Origin: Pedobacter sp. ASV28
GTDB lineage: Bacteria > Bacteroidota > Bacteroidia > Sphingobacteriales > Sphingobacteriaceae
Direction of reading: 5' to 3'
DNA: 53,590 bases
Assembly: GCF_016428855.1 (NCBI RefSeq)
Contig: NZ_JAELTN010000039.1
Location: 1-53,590 of the forward strand
Position numbers and translations under genes: made by a program. The notes beneath the pieces are model-generated. The model saw only the letters and a list, made by a program, of their open reading frames with translations. It was not told where the DNA came from and did no database searches. Positions 39,239 to 48,589 of the stretch are shown here, piece by piece; positions within the stretch are counted from its first letter, which is position 1; every line of letters starts with the position of its first letter.

Positions 39239-39532
39239 TTATCTTTTTACCTCTATAAAATGTTCTACCGTAGGAAATGGTTCATAAAAATGATGCAGTA
39301 AAGCTTTCCATTCCTGATATGCTGCAGAACTTCTAAAACCTATGGTGTGTGCTTCTAAATCTGTCCAATTAACCAATAAGATGTATTTGGCAGGCTCTTC
39401 CATACACTTCTGAAGTTGATGAGAAACGTAACCATCCATACTGGCAATAATTTGTTCAGCCTTAGCAAAGGCAGTTTCAAACTCTGCTGTCAGATTTGGA
39501 ATTACATTTAATATGGCAACTTCTAAAATCAT
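39239..39532 (-). CDS. ABM (antibiotic biosynthesis monooxygenase-like) small protein
   Basis: 97 residues with the dimeric alpha-beta barrel ABM pattern: MILEVAILNVIPNLTAEFET, then AEQIIASMDGYVSHQLQKCM, YILLVNWTDLEAHTIGFRSS and FYEPFPTVEHFIEV. Members include small quinol monooxygenases and heme-degrading enzymes, but many have no known activity. Located between leuC and the methyltransferase; a cofactor-free role in the pathway cannot be inferred. Confidence 0.75.
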   Translation of the reverse strand: MILEVAILNVIPNLTAEFETAFAKAEQIIASMDGYVSHQLQKCMEEPAKYILLVNWTDLEAHTIGFRSSAAYQEWKALLHHFYEPFPTVEHFIEVKR

Positions 39533-39625
39533 TTTTTTGTTGGTTAGTTATTTCGTTCGTTGGTTTTTTAGAAACCAGTGTAAATGTCTTTATTCTTTAC
39601 TCCTTGTTCTTTGTTCCAAAAAATC

Positions 39626-41029
39626 CTAAGCTTCCAACAATTCCCTTACATCGGTAATTTTACCTGTAACTGCTGCTGCTGCTGCGGTTAATGGACTTAC
39701 TAATAAGGTTCTGGCATTTGGTCCTTGGCGTCCTTCAAAATTTCTATTAGAAGTAGACACACAATATTTACCTGCCGGAATTTTATCTTCGTTCATGCCC
39801 AAACAGGCCGAGCAGCCTGGTTCACGTAATTGGAAACCCGCACTTTCGAAAATTTTATCCAAACCTTCTGCCACGGCTTGCGCTTCTACCTGTTTTGAGC
39901 CTGGAACAATCCAAACTTCCACATCAGCAGCTTTCTGCTTTCCTTTTACAAAAGAAGCCACTTCACGTAAATCCTCGATACGAGAATTGGTACAGCTGCC
40001 AATAAATACATAATCTATGGGTTTGCCAATTAGCGAAGCATCATCATCAAAGCCCATATAGTCCAATGCTTTTTGATAAGATAGTTGCTCGCTTGTAGGT
40101 TGCGCTGAAGTAGAAGGAATTTTATCATCAATACCAATCCCCATACCTGGATTAGTTCCGTAAGTAATCATCGGTGCAATATCTGCCGCATTGAAAGTTA
40201 AAATACTATCAAAAGTAGCATCAGCATCGCTGTATAAAGTTTTCCAGTAAGTTAACGCCTCCTCCCATTTCTCACCTTTTGGCGCAAATTCACGACCTTT
40301 AATATATTCGAAAGTAGTTTCGTCAGGTGCGATTAAGCCACCACGAGCACCCATTTCTATACTCATATTGCAAACGGTCATACGAGCTTCCATACTTAAA
40401 GAACGGATAGCAGAACCCGCAAATTCTACAAAATAACCAGTACCACCAGCCGCAGAAATTTTAGCGATGATGTAAAGAATGATATCTTTTGCGCTAATGC
40501 CCTTACCTAGCTCGCCATTTACCTCAATTTTCATGGTTTTAGGTTTCGATTGTTGTAAACATTGCGTTGCAAAAACCTGTTCCACCTGAGAAGTACCGAT
40601 ACCAAAAGCAATAGCACCGAAAGCGCCATGCGTTGAAGTGTGACTATCGCCACAAACCATTGTCTTTCCTGGTAGGGTGATACCCAACTCTGGGCCAATA
40701 ACGTGCACAATACCTTGGTAACGATGCCCTAAACCATATAATTCAACACCAAATTCTGCACAGTTCTTGGTTAACATATCCACCTGATATCTTGAAAGTT
40801 CTTCCTTAATCGGCAAATGCTGATTAAGCGTAGGTACGTTATGATCTGCCGTAGCCACAGTTTGCTGCGGACGGAAAAGTTTCAAGCCACGTTTCCTTAA
40901 ACCATCAAATGCCTGAGGAGAGGTCACCTCATGAATTAAATGCGTATCAATGTACAAAATATCAGGGAAGCCTTCTTCACGCTTTACCACATGTGCATCC
41001 CATATTTTTTCTACTAATGTTTTCGCCAT
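39626..41029 (-). CDS. leuC: 3-isopropylmalate dehydratase, large subunit
   Basis: 467 residues, normal length. Aconitase-fold [4Fe-4S] enzyme. Seen: [60 protein letters not shown] and [20 protein letters not shown], with the three cluster Cys in GSCTNS and GCSAC. C-terminus [20 protein letters not shown] complete. 224 bases with REP-like sequences separate it from ilvC. Confidence 0.97.
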   Translation of the reverse strand: MAKTLVEKIWDAHVVKREEGFPDILYIDTHLIHEVTSPQAFDGLRKRGLKLFRPQQTVATADHNVPTLNQHLPIKEELSRYQVDMLTKNCAEFGVELYGLGHRYQGIVHVIGPELGITLPGKTMVCGDSHTSTHGAFGAIAFGIGTSQVEQVFATQCLQQSKPKTMKIEVNGELGKGISAKDIILYIIAKISAAGGTGYFVEFAGSAIRSLSMEARMTVCNMSIEMGARGGLIAPDETTFEYIKGREFAPKGEKWEEALTYWKTLYSDADATFDSILTFNAADIAPMITYGTNPGMGIGIDDKIPSTSAQPTSEQLSYQKALDYMGFDDDASLIGKPIDYVFIGSCTNSRIEDLREVASFVKGKQKAADVEVWIVPGSKQVEAQAVAEGLDKIFESAGFQLREPGCSACLGMNEDKIPAGKYCVSTSNRNFEGRQGPNARTLLVSPLTAAAAAVTGKITDVRELLEA

Positions 41030-41065
41030 CTTTTTATAAGTTATTTTTAGTTAGTTTGTCAGTCT

Positions 41066-41150
41066 GAGCTTTCCGATAAATTGGAACAAATAGTCGAAGA
41101 CTTTCCTATAAAATTAGAAAAGAATTCCTTCGACAGGCTCGGAATGACAT
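41066..41150. repeat. REP-like element f and short palindrome after ilvC
   Basis: GTCTGAGC...AGTCGAAGACTTTCC and CCTTCGACAGGCTCGGAATG/AC form an imperfect long hairpin; immediately beyond it AAACCTTGCAGGTTTTTAAA/GCCTACAAGGTTT (41161-41194) is a shorter one. Both fall in the ilvC-leuC spacer. Confidence 0.55.
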
Positions 41151-41253
41151 TCTTTTTTGTAAACCTTGCAGGTTTTTAAAGCCTACAAGGTTTGATGTTG
41201 TTCCTTAAATTTTCCTTTAGTGCCTATCCCAATTATTCGGGAGGCTTTAGGGA

Positions 41254-42735
41254 TTATGCGGTTTTAATTGACTTCATAGCAGTCATTGCTTTGCGCAGTC
41301 TTCTGCCTACTACCTCAACTTGATGATCACGTAAAATCTCGTTAATGGCTACCAATTCGGCATTATCTACCGAACCATCTTTACCTTCATTAAAATTTTT
41401 ACCTACTAAATCAGTATCCACCGTTTTCATGAAATCAGTTAATAAAGGCTTACAAGCTTGATCAAATAGGTAACAGCCATATTCCGCAGTATCAGAAATT
41501 ACACGGTTCATTTCAAATAATTTCTTACGAGCAATGGTATTGGCAATTAGTGGCGTTTCGTGCAACGATTCGTAGTATGCCGATTCTGGTTTAATACCCG
41601 CTTCTACCATGGTTTCGAAAGCCAATTCAACGCCAGCCCTAACGAAAGCCACCATTAAAGTATAGTTGTCGAAATATTCTTGCTCACCAATTTTCACCTC
41701 GCCGGCAGGCGTTTTCTCGAAAGCCGTTTCACCAGTTTCAGCTCTCCATTTCAATAAGTTCGCATCGCCGTTAGCCCAGTCAGCCATCATGGTACTGCTA
41801 AATTCACCACTCATGATATCGTCTTGGTGTTTTTGGAACAATGGACGCATAATGTCTTTCAGCTCCTCAGAAATTTTGAAGGCTTTTACTTTGGCCACAT
41901 TGCTTAAACGGTCCATCATACCACTTACACCACCGTGTTTCAAAGCTTCTGTAATTACCTCAACGCCATATTGTACCAATTTAGAAGCATAACCAGCTTC
42001 AATTCCTTTTTCAATCATTTTATCGAAAGATAGGATAGAACCAGTTTGTAATAAACCACATAAAATCGTTTGCTCGCCCATTAAGTCAGACTTAACCTCA
42101 GCCACGAAAGATGATTTCAACACACCAGCCCTATGGCCGCCAGTACCCACGCAGTAAGCCTTAGCTTGTGCCAAACCTTTACCTTCAGGGTCATTTTCTG
42201 GGTGAACCACAATTAAAGTAGGTACACCAAAACCTCTTAAATATTCAGCCCTAACTTCAGAACCTGGACATTTAGGGGCCACCATAATTACAGTAATGTC
42301 CTTACGGATCTGCATGCCTTCTTCCACAATATTAAAACCGTGCGAATAAAGCAAAGTAGCACCTTGTTTCATTAAAGGCATTACCGCATTAACCACCGAA
42401 GTATGTTGCTTATCAGGTGTAAGGTTAATGACTACATCAGCAGTAGGAATTAACTCTTCGTAAGTACCCACTTTAAAATTGTTGTCGGTAGCATTTTTCC
42501 AACTGTCTCTTTTTTGCTCGATAGCTTCCTTACGTAAAGTGTAAGATACATCCAAACCACTGTCTCTAAGATTTAAACCCTGGTTTAAGCCTTGAGCACC
42601 ACAACCTACAATTACCAGTTTTTTGCCCTTAAGTGCATTTACACCATCTAAAAACTCATCGTTTTCCATGAAATCGCATACGCCTAATTGGTTCAGTTTT
42701 TCTCTAAGTGGTAATGTGTTAAAATAATTTGCCAT
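41254..42735 (-). CDS. ilvC: Ketol-acid reductoisomerase, class II (long form)
   Basis: 493 residues, the long (E. coli-like) class with a duplicated C-terminal domain. NADPH-dependent isomeroreduction of acetolactate/acetohydroxybutyrate. Rossmann motif [36 protein letters not shown] with the basic residues expected for [25 protein letters not shown]; and two repeats of the helical knot domain ([16 protein letters not shown]; the second in the C-terminal 150 residues). A 273-base spacer with inverted words lies upstream. Confidence 0.97.
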   Translation of the reverse strand: MANYFNTLPLREKLNQLGVCDFMENDEFLDGVNALKGKKLVIVGCGAQGLNQGLNLRDSGLDVSYTLRKEAIEQKRDSWKNATDNNFKVGTYEELIPTADVVINLTPDKQHTSVVNAVMPLMKQGATLLYSHGFNIVEEGMQIRKDITVIMVAPKCPGSEVRAEYLRGFGVPTLIVVHPENDPEGKGLAQAKAYCVGTGGHRAGVLKSSFVAEVKSDLMGEQTILCGLLQTGSILSFDKMIEKGIEAGYASKLVQYGVEVITEALKHGGVSGMMDRLSNVAKVKAFKISEELKDIMRPLFQKHQDDIMSGEFSSTMMADWANGDANLLKWRAETGETAFEKTPAGEVKIGEQEYFDNYTLMVAFVRAGVELAFETMVEAGIKPESAYYESLHETPLIANTIARKKLFEMNRVISDTAEYGCYLFDQACKPLLTDFMKTVDTDLVGKNFNEGKDGSVDNAELVAINEILRDHQVEVVGRRLRKAMTAMKSIKTA

Positions 42736-42933
42736 TGTTTTTATTGGTTAATTTTTATGTGGTTTACTTCTTTAGCAGCCACATGATTGATATTTCTAAT
42801 TTTTTATTTTTTTCTTGAAAAGCAATTTCCTATGCTCTTCGCCTGCCTGCCGCAGGCAAGGTTATTCTTGTCCCGCTTTTCGCTTCTGCCGATGAAAAAT
42901 TGGCATTCGTTTCAATCGGGTTTAGCCAACAAA

Positions 42934-43010
42934 AGTCAGAAGACCGATGTCTGATGACCGAAGTTTAAGACTGTTTATCTTCGGACTTCCGTCTTCTGAC
43001 CTCCGACTTT
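42934..43010. repeat. Imperfect inverted repeat in the ilvN-ilvC spacer
   Basis: AGTCAGAAGACCGATGTCTG...GACCGAAGT against ACTTCCGTCTTCTGAC. Alternating AGAAGAC/TCTGA/CCGA words make several alternative pairings. Next to it, GCCTGCCTGCCGCAGGCAAG at 42844-42863 holds a separate palindrome TGCCTGCCGCAGGCA-like. Confidence 0.5.
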
Positions 43011-43644
43011 ACATCGTAAAAATCTTATCGCCCTTATCTAAGAACTCGTTTTCTACACGTTCTTCTCCTGGTTCTTCAGCTTCAAACTCTTTCAGTTTTT
43101 CGTGGAAACCAGCGCTATCTTTAATAATGGCCACTCTAGCGCTTCTAACAAACTCGATCAATTCGTAAGGCTCAAGTGCTTTTACTAAAGCATCGGTTTC
43201 TTCTTTATGACCAGTTACCGAGAAAACCGTATAATCTTTTCTAATCACTACAGCAGTAGCTCCGTACTGTCTCAACAAACGCTCTACCGTTACTTTTTCT
43301 GTAATCTCTTCGGTAGAAACCTTGTAAAGGGCCAGCTCTTGCCAAATTACTTCGCTGTCTGTATTGAAGTACACTTTTAGCACCTCAACTTGTTTTTCTA
43401 TCTGACGAGCTAATTTCCTTACCACTTCATAACTTTCGTTAATTAAAATGGTAAAGCGATGTATGCCTGCAATCTCTGACGGAGAGGTATTTAAACTGTC
43501 GATATTGATTTTCCTTTTTGAAAATATAATCGAAATACGGTTCAACAAACCAACTCTGTCTTCGGCGTAAACAGTGATGGTGAAGTCCTGCTTGCCTTCG
43601 TAGTTTGCATCCCCAGGGATATATTTTATGGTGTCGTTACTCAT
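43009..43644 (-). CDS. ilvN: Acetolactate synthase, small (regulatory) subunit
   Basis: 211 residues. N-terminal ACT domain (DFTITVYAEDRVGLLNRISI, then FSKRKINIDSLNTSPSEIAG) binds valine in the family and gives feedback control; a second ACT-like C-terminal domain (RQYGATAVVIRKDYTVFSVT, LVKALEPYELIEFVRSARVA). The last ~40 residues are an acidic tail (EFEAEEPGEERVENE) found in Bacteroidota. Follows ilvB by 79 bases. Also named ilvH in some genomes. Confidence 0.94.
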   Translation of the reverse strand: MSNDTIKYIPGDANYEGKQDFTITVYAEDRVGLLNRISIIFSKRKINIDSLNTSPSEIAGIHRFTILINESYEVVRKLARQIEKQVEVLKVYFNTDSEVIWQELALYKVSTEEITEKVTVERLLRQYGATAVVIRKDYTVFSVTGHKEETDALVKALEPYELIEFVRSARVAIIKDSAGFHEKLKEFEAEEPGEERVENEFLDKGDKIFTM

Positions 43645-43723
43645 TGTCTTTGTGGATTAAGGAACAAGGAATAAAGATGAAAGACTTTCGTCTTTGTTCT
43701 TTTGTCCTTATTCTTTGCTCTAA

Positions 43724-45466
43724 TTATTTCAATCTAATTTCACTTACGCTCATTCCTTGCGGAACCATTGGAAAAACATTGTTCTCTCTGCCCACCATTA
43801 CTTCCAATAGGTAAGAGCCTTCGTGGTTAATCATGGTTTCTAAGGCTTTTCTCAAGTTTGCACGTTCGTCAACTTTATCAGCAGCTATGTAATATGCTTT
43901 AGCTAAGGCCACAAAATCAGGGCTGGTGATGTTCACAAAAGAGTAGCGTTTGTCATGGAACAACTGTTGCCACTGACGAACCATGCCTAGGAAACGATTG
44001 TTCAAAATTAGGATCTTAACTGCAGCACCAAATTGCATAATGGTACCCAACTCTTGTGGAGTCATTTGGAAACCGCCGTCGCCAATAATGGCAATTACCG
44101 TTTTATTTGGTGCACCATATTTAGCACCAATAGCTGCAGGCAAACCAAAGCCCATGGTGCCTAAGCCACCTGAAGTGATATTGCTGCGGGTATTATTAAA
44201 CTTGGCATAGCGGCAAGCTACCATTTGGTGCTGACCAACATCGGTTACAATAATCGCTTCTCCGCCACAAATTTCGTTGATGTTTCTTAGTACTTCTCCC
44301 ATGGTCATTTCTTCACCAGAAGGGTATAATTCTGGTGTAATGACTTGGTCTATCTCTTGTTGGTTGTAATCTCTAAATTGAGCTAACCATGTTTCGTGTT
44401 TATTTTCTTTTGCCAAGTTGGTTAAGATGGGCAAGGTCTCTTTGCAGTCGCCCCAAACACCAACTTCAGCTTTAACATTTTTATCAATCTCGGCGGGGTC
44501 TATATCTAAATGAACAATCTTAGCCTGTTTGGCATACTTGTCTAAACGCCCGGTTACACGGTCATCGAAACGCATACCAATAGCAATAATCACATCTGCT
44601 TCGTTAGTTAATACGTTTGGACCATAATTGCCATGCATGCCCAACATTCCAACATTTAAAGGGTGGTCGGTTGGAATAGCGCCTTCGCCCATGATGGTCC
44701 AGGCGGCAGGGATACCTGTTTTTTCGATAAATGCTTTAAATTCTTTTTCCGCATTGCCTAAAATCACGCCTTGACCAAATAATACAAATGGTTTTTGGGC
44801 GCTGTTAATCAGTTTAGCCGCTTCTTCGATAAACTCAATCCTTACTTTTGGTTTAGGTCTATAGCTGCGGATATGATTACATTTTACATAAGCTTCAAAT
44901 TCTTCGATTTGCAACTGCGCATTTTTGGTAATGTCGATCAATACAGGACCTGGTCTGCCACTTTTAGCTATATAAAAAGCTTTTGCCAATACCTCAGGAA
45001 TTTCTTTTGCATCGGTAATCTGGTAATTCCATTTGGTAACTGGGGTAGTAATATTAATCACATCAGTTTCTTGGAAAGCATCTGTACCTAAAAGGTGTGC
45101 AAATACTTGTCCGGTGATACAAACTAAAGGCGTACTGTCTATTTGAGCATCAGCCAGACCGGTTACCAAGTTGGTTGCCCCCGGGCCGCTGGTGGCAAAT
45201 GCCACACCTACTTTTCCGCTGGTTCTCGCATAACCTTGAGCAGCATGGATCCCACCTTGTTCGTGGCGTACCAAAATGTGCTCTAGTTTGTCAGCATAAT
45301 CATAAAGGGCATCATAGATGGGCATAATTGCACCACCTGGGTAGCCAAAAATAGTGCTTACACCTTCTTCAATAAGTGCATTCAACAACATTTGTGAGCC
45401 CGAACCTTTAAAAGTAGGGGAGGTTGTCGTTGCCTTTTTGGTCTCTATATCTTGTAAGGTTTCCAT
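43724..45466 (-). CDS. ilvB: Acetolactate synthase, large (catalytic) subunit
   Basis: 580 residues. TPP/FAD enzyme making acetolactate or acetohydroxybutyrate. Seen: GYPGGAIMPIYDALYDY, HEQGGIHAAQGYARTSGKVG (catalytic Glu of the TPP ring), FATSGPGATNLVTGLADAQI, GEGAIPTDHPLNVGMLGMHG and the TPP/Mg motif IGDGGFQMTPQELGTIMQFG with KILILNN. 46 bases after ilvD, so part of the same transcript. Confidence 0.97.
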   Translation of the reverse strand: METLQDIETKKATTTSPTFKGSGSQMLLNALIEEGVSTIFGYPGGAIMPIYDALYDYADKLEHILVRHEQGGIHAAQGYARTSGKVGVAFATSGPGATNLVTGLADAQIDSTPLVCITGQVFAHLLGTDAFQETDVINITTPVTKWNYQITDAKEIPEVLAKAFYIAKSGRPGPVLIDITKNAQLQIEEFEAYVKCNHIRSYRPKPKVRIEFIEEAAKLINSAQKPFVLFGQGVILGNAEKEFKAFIEKTGIPAAWTIMGEGAIPTDHPLNVGMLGMHGNYGPNVLTNEADVIIAIGMRFDDRVTGRLDKYAKQAKIVHLDIDPAEIDKNVKAEVGVWGDCKETLPILTNLAKENKHETWLAQFRDYNQQEIDQVITPELYPSGEEMTMGEVLRNINEICGGEAIIVTDVGQHQMVACRYAKFNNTRSNITSGGLGTMGFGLPAAIGAKYGAPNKTVIAIIGDGGFQMTPQELGTIMQFGAAVKILILNNRFLGMVRQWQQLFHDKRYSFVNITSPDFVALAKAYYIAADKVDERANLRKALETMINHEGSYLLEVMVGRENNVFPMVPQGMSVSEIRLK

Positions 45467-45512
45467 AGTTTCTTAATATTTATGAATGGAAGTTTTCAGT
45501 TTAGGTTAATTG

Positions 45513-47192
45513 TTACATTTCGTCGGTTACACAACCTTCAGAAGCATCGGATACGGTTTTTGCATATTTATACAATACGCCCTTGCTGACTTTCAGTTTA
45601 GGCTGTTGCCATTTCGCTCTACGTTCTGTGATGACCTCGTTACTGACCATAAGGTTGATGGTATTGTTTGCAGCATCGATTACGATAAGATCGTCATCTT
45701 CCACTAAACCAATGGTTCCTCCTTTATAAGCTTCTGGAGTAATGTGTCCTACTACGAAACCATGGGTGCCTCCAGAAAAACGACCATCAGTAATTAAAGC
45801 AACACTCTTGCCTAAGCCAGCACCAACAATTAGGGATGTTGGTTTCAGCATTTCGGGCATGCCTGGCGCTCCAACTGGACCTTCGTTTTTAATGACCACC
45901 ACATCTCCTTTCTTGATTCTTCCAGAAGCAATTCCAGCCACTAAATCTTGTTCACCATCAAAAACTCTTGCTGGTCCTTCGAACTTTTCGCCTTCTTTAC
46001 CAGAGATTTTCGCCACCGAACCTTTTTCTGCTAAGTTTCCGTACAAAATCTGTAAGTGCCCGGTAGCTTTAATTGGGTTGTCTAGCTTTTGTATGATGGG
46101 TTGGTTATAATCAATGATAGATTTTACGTCCTTTAAGTTTTCAGCAACAGTTTGTCCGGTTACCGTTAAACAATCTCCATGTAAAATACCTTCATTTAAT
46201 AAGTATTTCATCACTGCAGGTGTACCGCCAAATTGATGTAGGTCTTGCATTAAGAATTTACCGCTTGGCTTAAAGTCTGCCAATACAGGTGTAATATCAC
46301 TCATGCGTTGGAAGTCGTCTTGCGTAATTTCTACACCTACAGCCTTTCCAATGGCGATGAAATGCAGTACTGCATTTGTACTTCCGCCTAAAACAATGAT
46401 GGTACGAATAGCATTTTCAAAAGCCTTACGGGTCATAATATCTGAAGGCTTAATGTCTTTTTCTAAAAGGATACGGATATACTTACCAGCGTCTAAGCAT
46501 TCATTTTTCTTTTCTTCGCTGATAGCAGGATTTGATGACGAGTAAGGTAGGCTCATTCCCAAAGCTTCAATTGCCGAAGCCATGGTGTTTGCGGTATACA
46601 TACCACCACAAGCTCCAGCACCTGGGCAAGTATGTTTGATGATCCCCTGATAATCTTCATCAGATAAATTACCAGATATTTTTTGACCTAGGGCCTCAAA
46701 AGCAGAAACGATGTTCAATTCTTCGCCTTTATAATGACCAGGTGCAATAGTGCCACCGTAAACCATAATAGATGGGCGGTCTAAACGGGCCATTGCCATA
46801 ATAGCACCCGGCATATTTTTATCACAGCCAGGGATGGAAATTACACCATCATAATATTGTCCACCACAAATGGTTTCAATACTGTCTGCAATCACATCAC
46901 GGCTAACCAAAGAGTAGCGCATCCCTTCCGTTCCATTGCTCATACCATCACTTACACCAATGGTATTAAAAGTAAGACCGACTAAACCATTATTCCAGAC
47001 GCCTTTTTTTACGACTTGGGCTAAATCGTTCAAGTGCATGTTGCAGGTATTACCATCATAGCCCATGCTGGCAATACCTACCTGGGCTTTCTCCATATCG
47101 GCATCGGTTAGGCCAATTCCATAAAGCATGGCTTGTGCTGCTGGTTGGGTTGGGTCTTGCGTAAAAGTCTTACTGTATTTGTTTAATTCCAT
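45513..47192 (-). CDS. ilvD: Dihydroxy-acid dehydratase
   Basis: 559 residues, normal length. Fe-S enzyme that dehydrates dihydroxy acids to the keto acids of valine and isoleucine. Seen: [20 protein letters not shown] and [24 protein letters not shown] [20 protein letters not shown] with the cluster Cys; [20 protein letters not shown] (C-terminal signature). First structural gene downstream of the Ile/Val leader attenuator at 47222-47347. Confidence 0.97.
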   Translation of the reverse strand: MELNKYSKTFTQDPTQPAAQAMLYGIGLTDADMEKAQVGIASMGYDGNTCNMHLNDLAQVVKKGVWNNGLVGLTFNTIGVSDGMSNGTEGMRYSLVSRDVIADSIETICGGQYYDGVISIPGCDKNMPGAIMAMARLDRPSIMVYGGTIAPGHYKGEELNIVSAFEALGQKISGNLSDEDYQGIIKHTCPGAGACGGMYTANTMASAIEALGMSLPYSSSNPAISEEKKNECLDAGKYIRILLEKDIKPSDIMTRKAFENAIRTIIVLGGSTNAVLHFIAIGKAVGVEITQDDFQRMSDITPVLADFKPSGKFLMQDLHQFGGTPAVMKYLLNEGILHGDCLTVTGQTVAENLKDVKSIIDYNQPIIQKLDNPIKATGHLQILYGNLAEKGSVAKISGKEGEKFEGPARVFDGEQDLVAGIASGRIKKGDVVVIKNEGPVGAPGMPEMLKPTSLIVGAGLGKSVALITDGRFSGGTHGFVVGHITPEAYKGGTIGLVEDDDLIVIDAANNTINLMVSNEVITERRAKWQQPKLKVSKGVLYKYAKTVSDASEGCVTDEM

Positions 47193-47221
47193 TTATTATT
47201 GTTGTTTGTTCTGTTCAAATC

Positions 47222-47254
47222 AAAAAAAAACCGCCTCTTTTTGGGAGGCGGTTT
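47222..47254 (-). terminator. Attenuator terminator before ilvD
   Basis: On the minus strand, AAACCGCCTC / GAGGCGGTTT (10 bp, loop CCAAAAA) followed by a run of nine Ts (complement of 47222-47230). Strong intrinsic terminator placed 30 bases upstream of the ilvD start and 26 bases beyond the leader peptide stop; its 5' arm can pair alternatively with GGGATGGC at 47295-47288. Confidence 0.88.
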
Positions 47255-47272
47255 CGCTATAGTATCTTTTCA

Positions 47273-47347
47273 CTATATACAACGATTGCCATCCCCCTGA
47301 TGAGGAATTAGGATAATGTTGTTAATAATGACTGTGTTCAAACGCAT
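47273..47347 (-). CDS. ilv leader peptide, Ile/Val-rich (attenuator of ilvD operon)
   Basis: 24 codons: begins MRLNT, then VIINNIILI, then PHQGDGNRCI and a TAG stop at 47275-47273. Five Ile, one Val and one Leu codon in nine make it a sensor of charged branched-chain tRNAs, mainly tRNA-Ile. An in-frame ATG at 47371 could give a 32-residue form, but that ATG overlaps the -7 box of the promoter. The codons for QGDGN contain the antiterminator GGGATGGC (47295-47288), which pairs with GCCTCCC (47249-47243) with one bulged base, opening the terminator. A ribosome stalled on the Ile codons would leave it free. Instance inferred from sequence; leader attenuation of ilv operons is well known elsewhere. 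Confidence 0.82.
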   Translation of the reverse strand: MRLNTVIINNIILIPHQGDGNRCI

Positions 47348-47364
47348 GTTTTGTTCTTTCCAGC

Positions 47365-47396
47365 CAAACATACTAACAAATTATCAAGAAGAAAAA
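47365..47396 (-). promoter_or_regulatory. Promoter of the ilvD leader transcript
   Basis: On the minus strand, TATGTTTG at 47372-47365 matches TAnnTTTG exactly; TTTT/TTTC stands 18-19 bases upstream, right at the ilvE stop codon. Transcription would begin near 47358, about 12 bases before the leader ATG at 47347. Confidence 0.6.
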
Positions 47397-48293
47397 TTAA
47401 ATGATCACTTCATAGTTTACTTTTTCTAATACCAGGTTTTTATATGCTCTTTGTAGGGTAGCGCCAATGCTATCTCTCCATCTCTGCCTAAATACCACGT
47501 CATCAATGGTGTGTATACCAGCAACTTCTACTGCTGTTCCACAAAAAAATGCACTATCGGCTTCTTTCAAAAAGGATACACTTATTTTTTTTTCAATGAC
47601 CTCAATGTCAAGTACATTACAAAGTTCGATAAGGGTGGCCCTGGTAATGCCCGAAAGAATATTACCTTTTGCCGGCGTATATAACTTGCCATTTTTTTCA
47701 ATGAAAAAGTTGGCCCCAGGTGCTTCTGCTACGTTACCTTGCATATCTAACAATAAAGCCTCATCAAATCCCCTGTTTTTGGCATCGGTAGTCGCCAATA
47801 TAGAGTTGACATAATTTCCACTAATTTTTGCCTCGATGAAAGTCGACTTTGGATTTGGGCGTTCAAAGGGGGAAATGCTTACTTTTAATTGGCGGTCTCC
47901 TAAATAAGCTGCCCATTCCCAGGCGCAGAGCATAATGGATACTTTTTCAGGTGCTACCAGTGTCATTTGCGGTTCGCTAAATACCAATGGTCTTATATAG
48001 GCATCTTTAAAATTATTCAGTTCGAGCAGCTTGTAAGTTTGTCTAATTAGGTCCTCGATATTCCAATTAAATGGAATGCCAGTTAATTCGCATGAACGTT
48101 TTAACCTTTCATAGTGTTCTCTGGCCTTGAAAATTCGGGTAGCATTGTGGGTTTTGTAAGCCCTAATGCCTTCAAATGCAGCAAAGCCATAGTGTAAAGA
48201 TTGACCATATAAATCGGTCTTTGCTTCACTGGCTTTTACAAATTGGCCATTTAGATAAATTACCGTGTTCGAATTGTAATAATTCATTTTCAT
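47397..48293 (-). CDS. ilvE: Branched-chain amino acid aminotransferase
   Basis: 298 residues, fold-type IV PLP aminotransferase. Last step of valine, leucine and isoleucine synthesis. Seen: LYGQSLHYGFAAFEGIRAYK, PLP-lysine Lys156 in FIEAKISGNYVNS, Glu190 in NVAEAPGANFF, KGNILSGITRATLIEL and FFCGTAVEVAGI. It sits at the head of the cluster, between two attenuators: the Leu/Val leader is upstream and the Ile/Val leader begins 50 bases after its stop codon. Confidence 0.95.
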   Translation of the reverse strand: MKMNYYNSNTVIYLNGQFVKASEAKTDLYGQSLHYGFAAFEGIRAYKTHNATRIFKAREHYERLKRSCELTGIPFNWNIEDLIRQTYKLLELNNFKDAYIRPLVFSEPQMTLVAPEKVSIMLCAWEWAAYLGDRQLKVSISPFERPNPKSTFIEAKISGNYVNSILATTDAKNRGFDEALLLDMQGNVAEAPGANFFIEKNGKLYTPAKGNILSGITRATLIELCNVLDIEVIEKKISVSFLKEADSAFFCGTAVEVAGIHTIDDVVFRQRWRDSIGATLQRAYKNLVLEKVNYEVII

Positions 48294-48365
48294 CTGTATT
48301 TACTTTTTCTTCAATTGTGATGAAGCTATTATGATCTCTATAATCATAATGGTTTGTTTTGTTTT

Positions 48366-48407
48366 AAAAAAAGCGTCCCATTTTTTGAAGAAAGGGACGC
48401 TTTTTTT
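48366..48407 (-). terminator. Attenuator terminator before ilvE
   Basis: On the minus strand, AAAAAAAGCGTCCC / GGGACGCTTTTTTT, a perfect 14-bp stem with a 14-base loop, ending in seven Ts. It lies between the Leu/Val leader peptide and the ilvE start (73 bases upstream of ATG). AGCG-T-CCCTT in its 5' arm can pair instead with AAGGG-TT-CGTT at 48440-48430. Confidence 0.88.
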
Positions 48408-48425
48408 GATTTTACATCAATATCG

Positions 48426-48527
48426 TTATAACGAACCCTTGCATTGCTTTAGAAATAGCACATTAAGCAGCAGTACTTCGGTAAAACCAAAGAGGTTGAC
48501 ATTGCTATTTAGTGTGTTCACTTTCAT
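48426..48527 (-). CDS. ilvE leader peptide, Leu/Val-rich
   Basis: 33 codons: MKVNTLNSNVNLFGFTE, then VLLLNVLFL, then KQCKGSL and TAA. Seven of nine residues in the VLLLNVLFL block are Leu or Val, so translation should report on charged tRNA-Leu (and tRNA-Val). The block ends at 48450; nine bases further the codons for KGSL carry AAGGGTTCGTT (48440-48430), complementary to the 5' arm of the following terminator (5 bp, small internal loop, 4 bp). This is the expected geometry of ribosome-mediated attenuation. The opening MKVNT resembles MRLNT of the other leader. Confidence 0.82.
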   Translation of the reverse strand: MKVNTLNSNVNLFGFTEVLLLNVLFLKQCKGSL

Positions 48528-48559
48528 GTTACTTTAGGTATGATTATTTCGATGGTTTT

Positions 48560-48589
48560 TATAAATACCAATTTAGTATTTGGTTCAAA
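48560..48589 (-). promoter_or_regulatory. Candidate promoter of the ilvE leader transcript
   Basis: On the minus strand, TTTG at 48589-48586, 18-base spacer, TATTTATA at 48567-48560 (two mismatches to TAnnTTTG). The leader ATG is 33 bases downstream. Confidence 0.35.
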
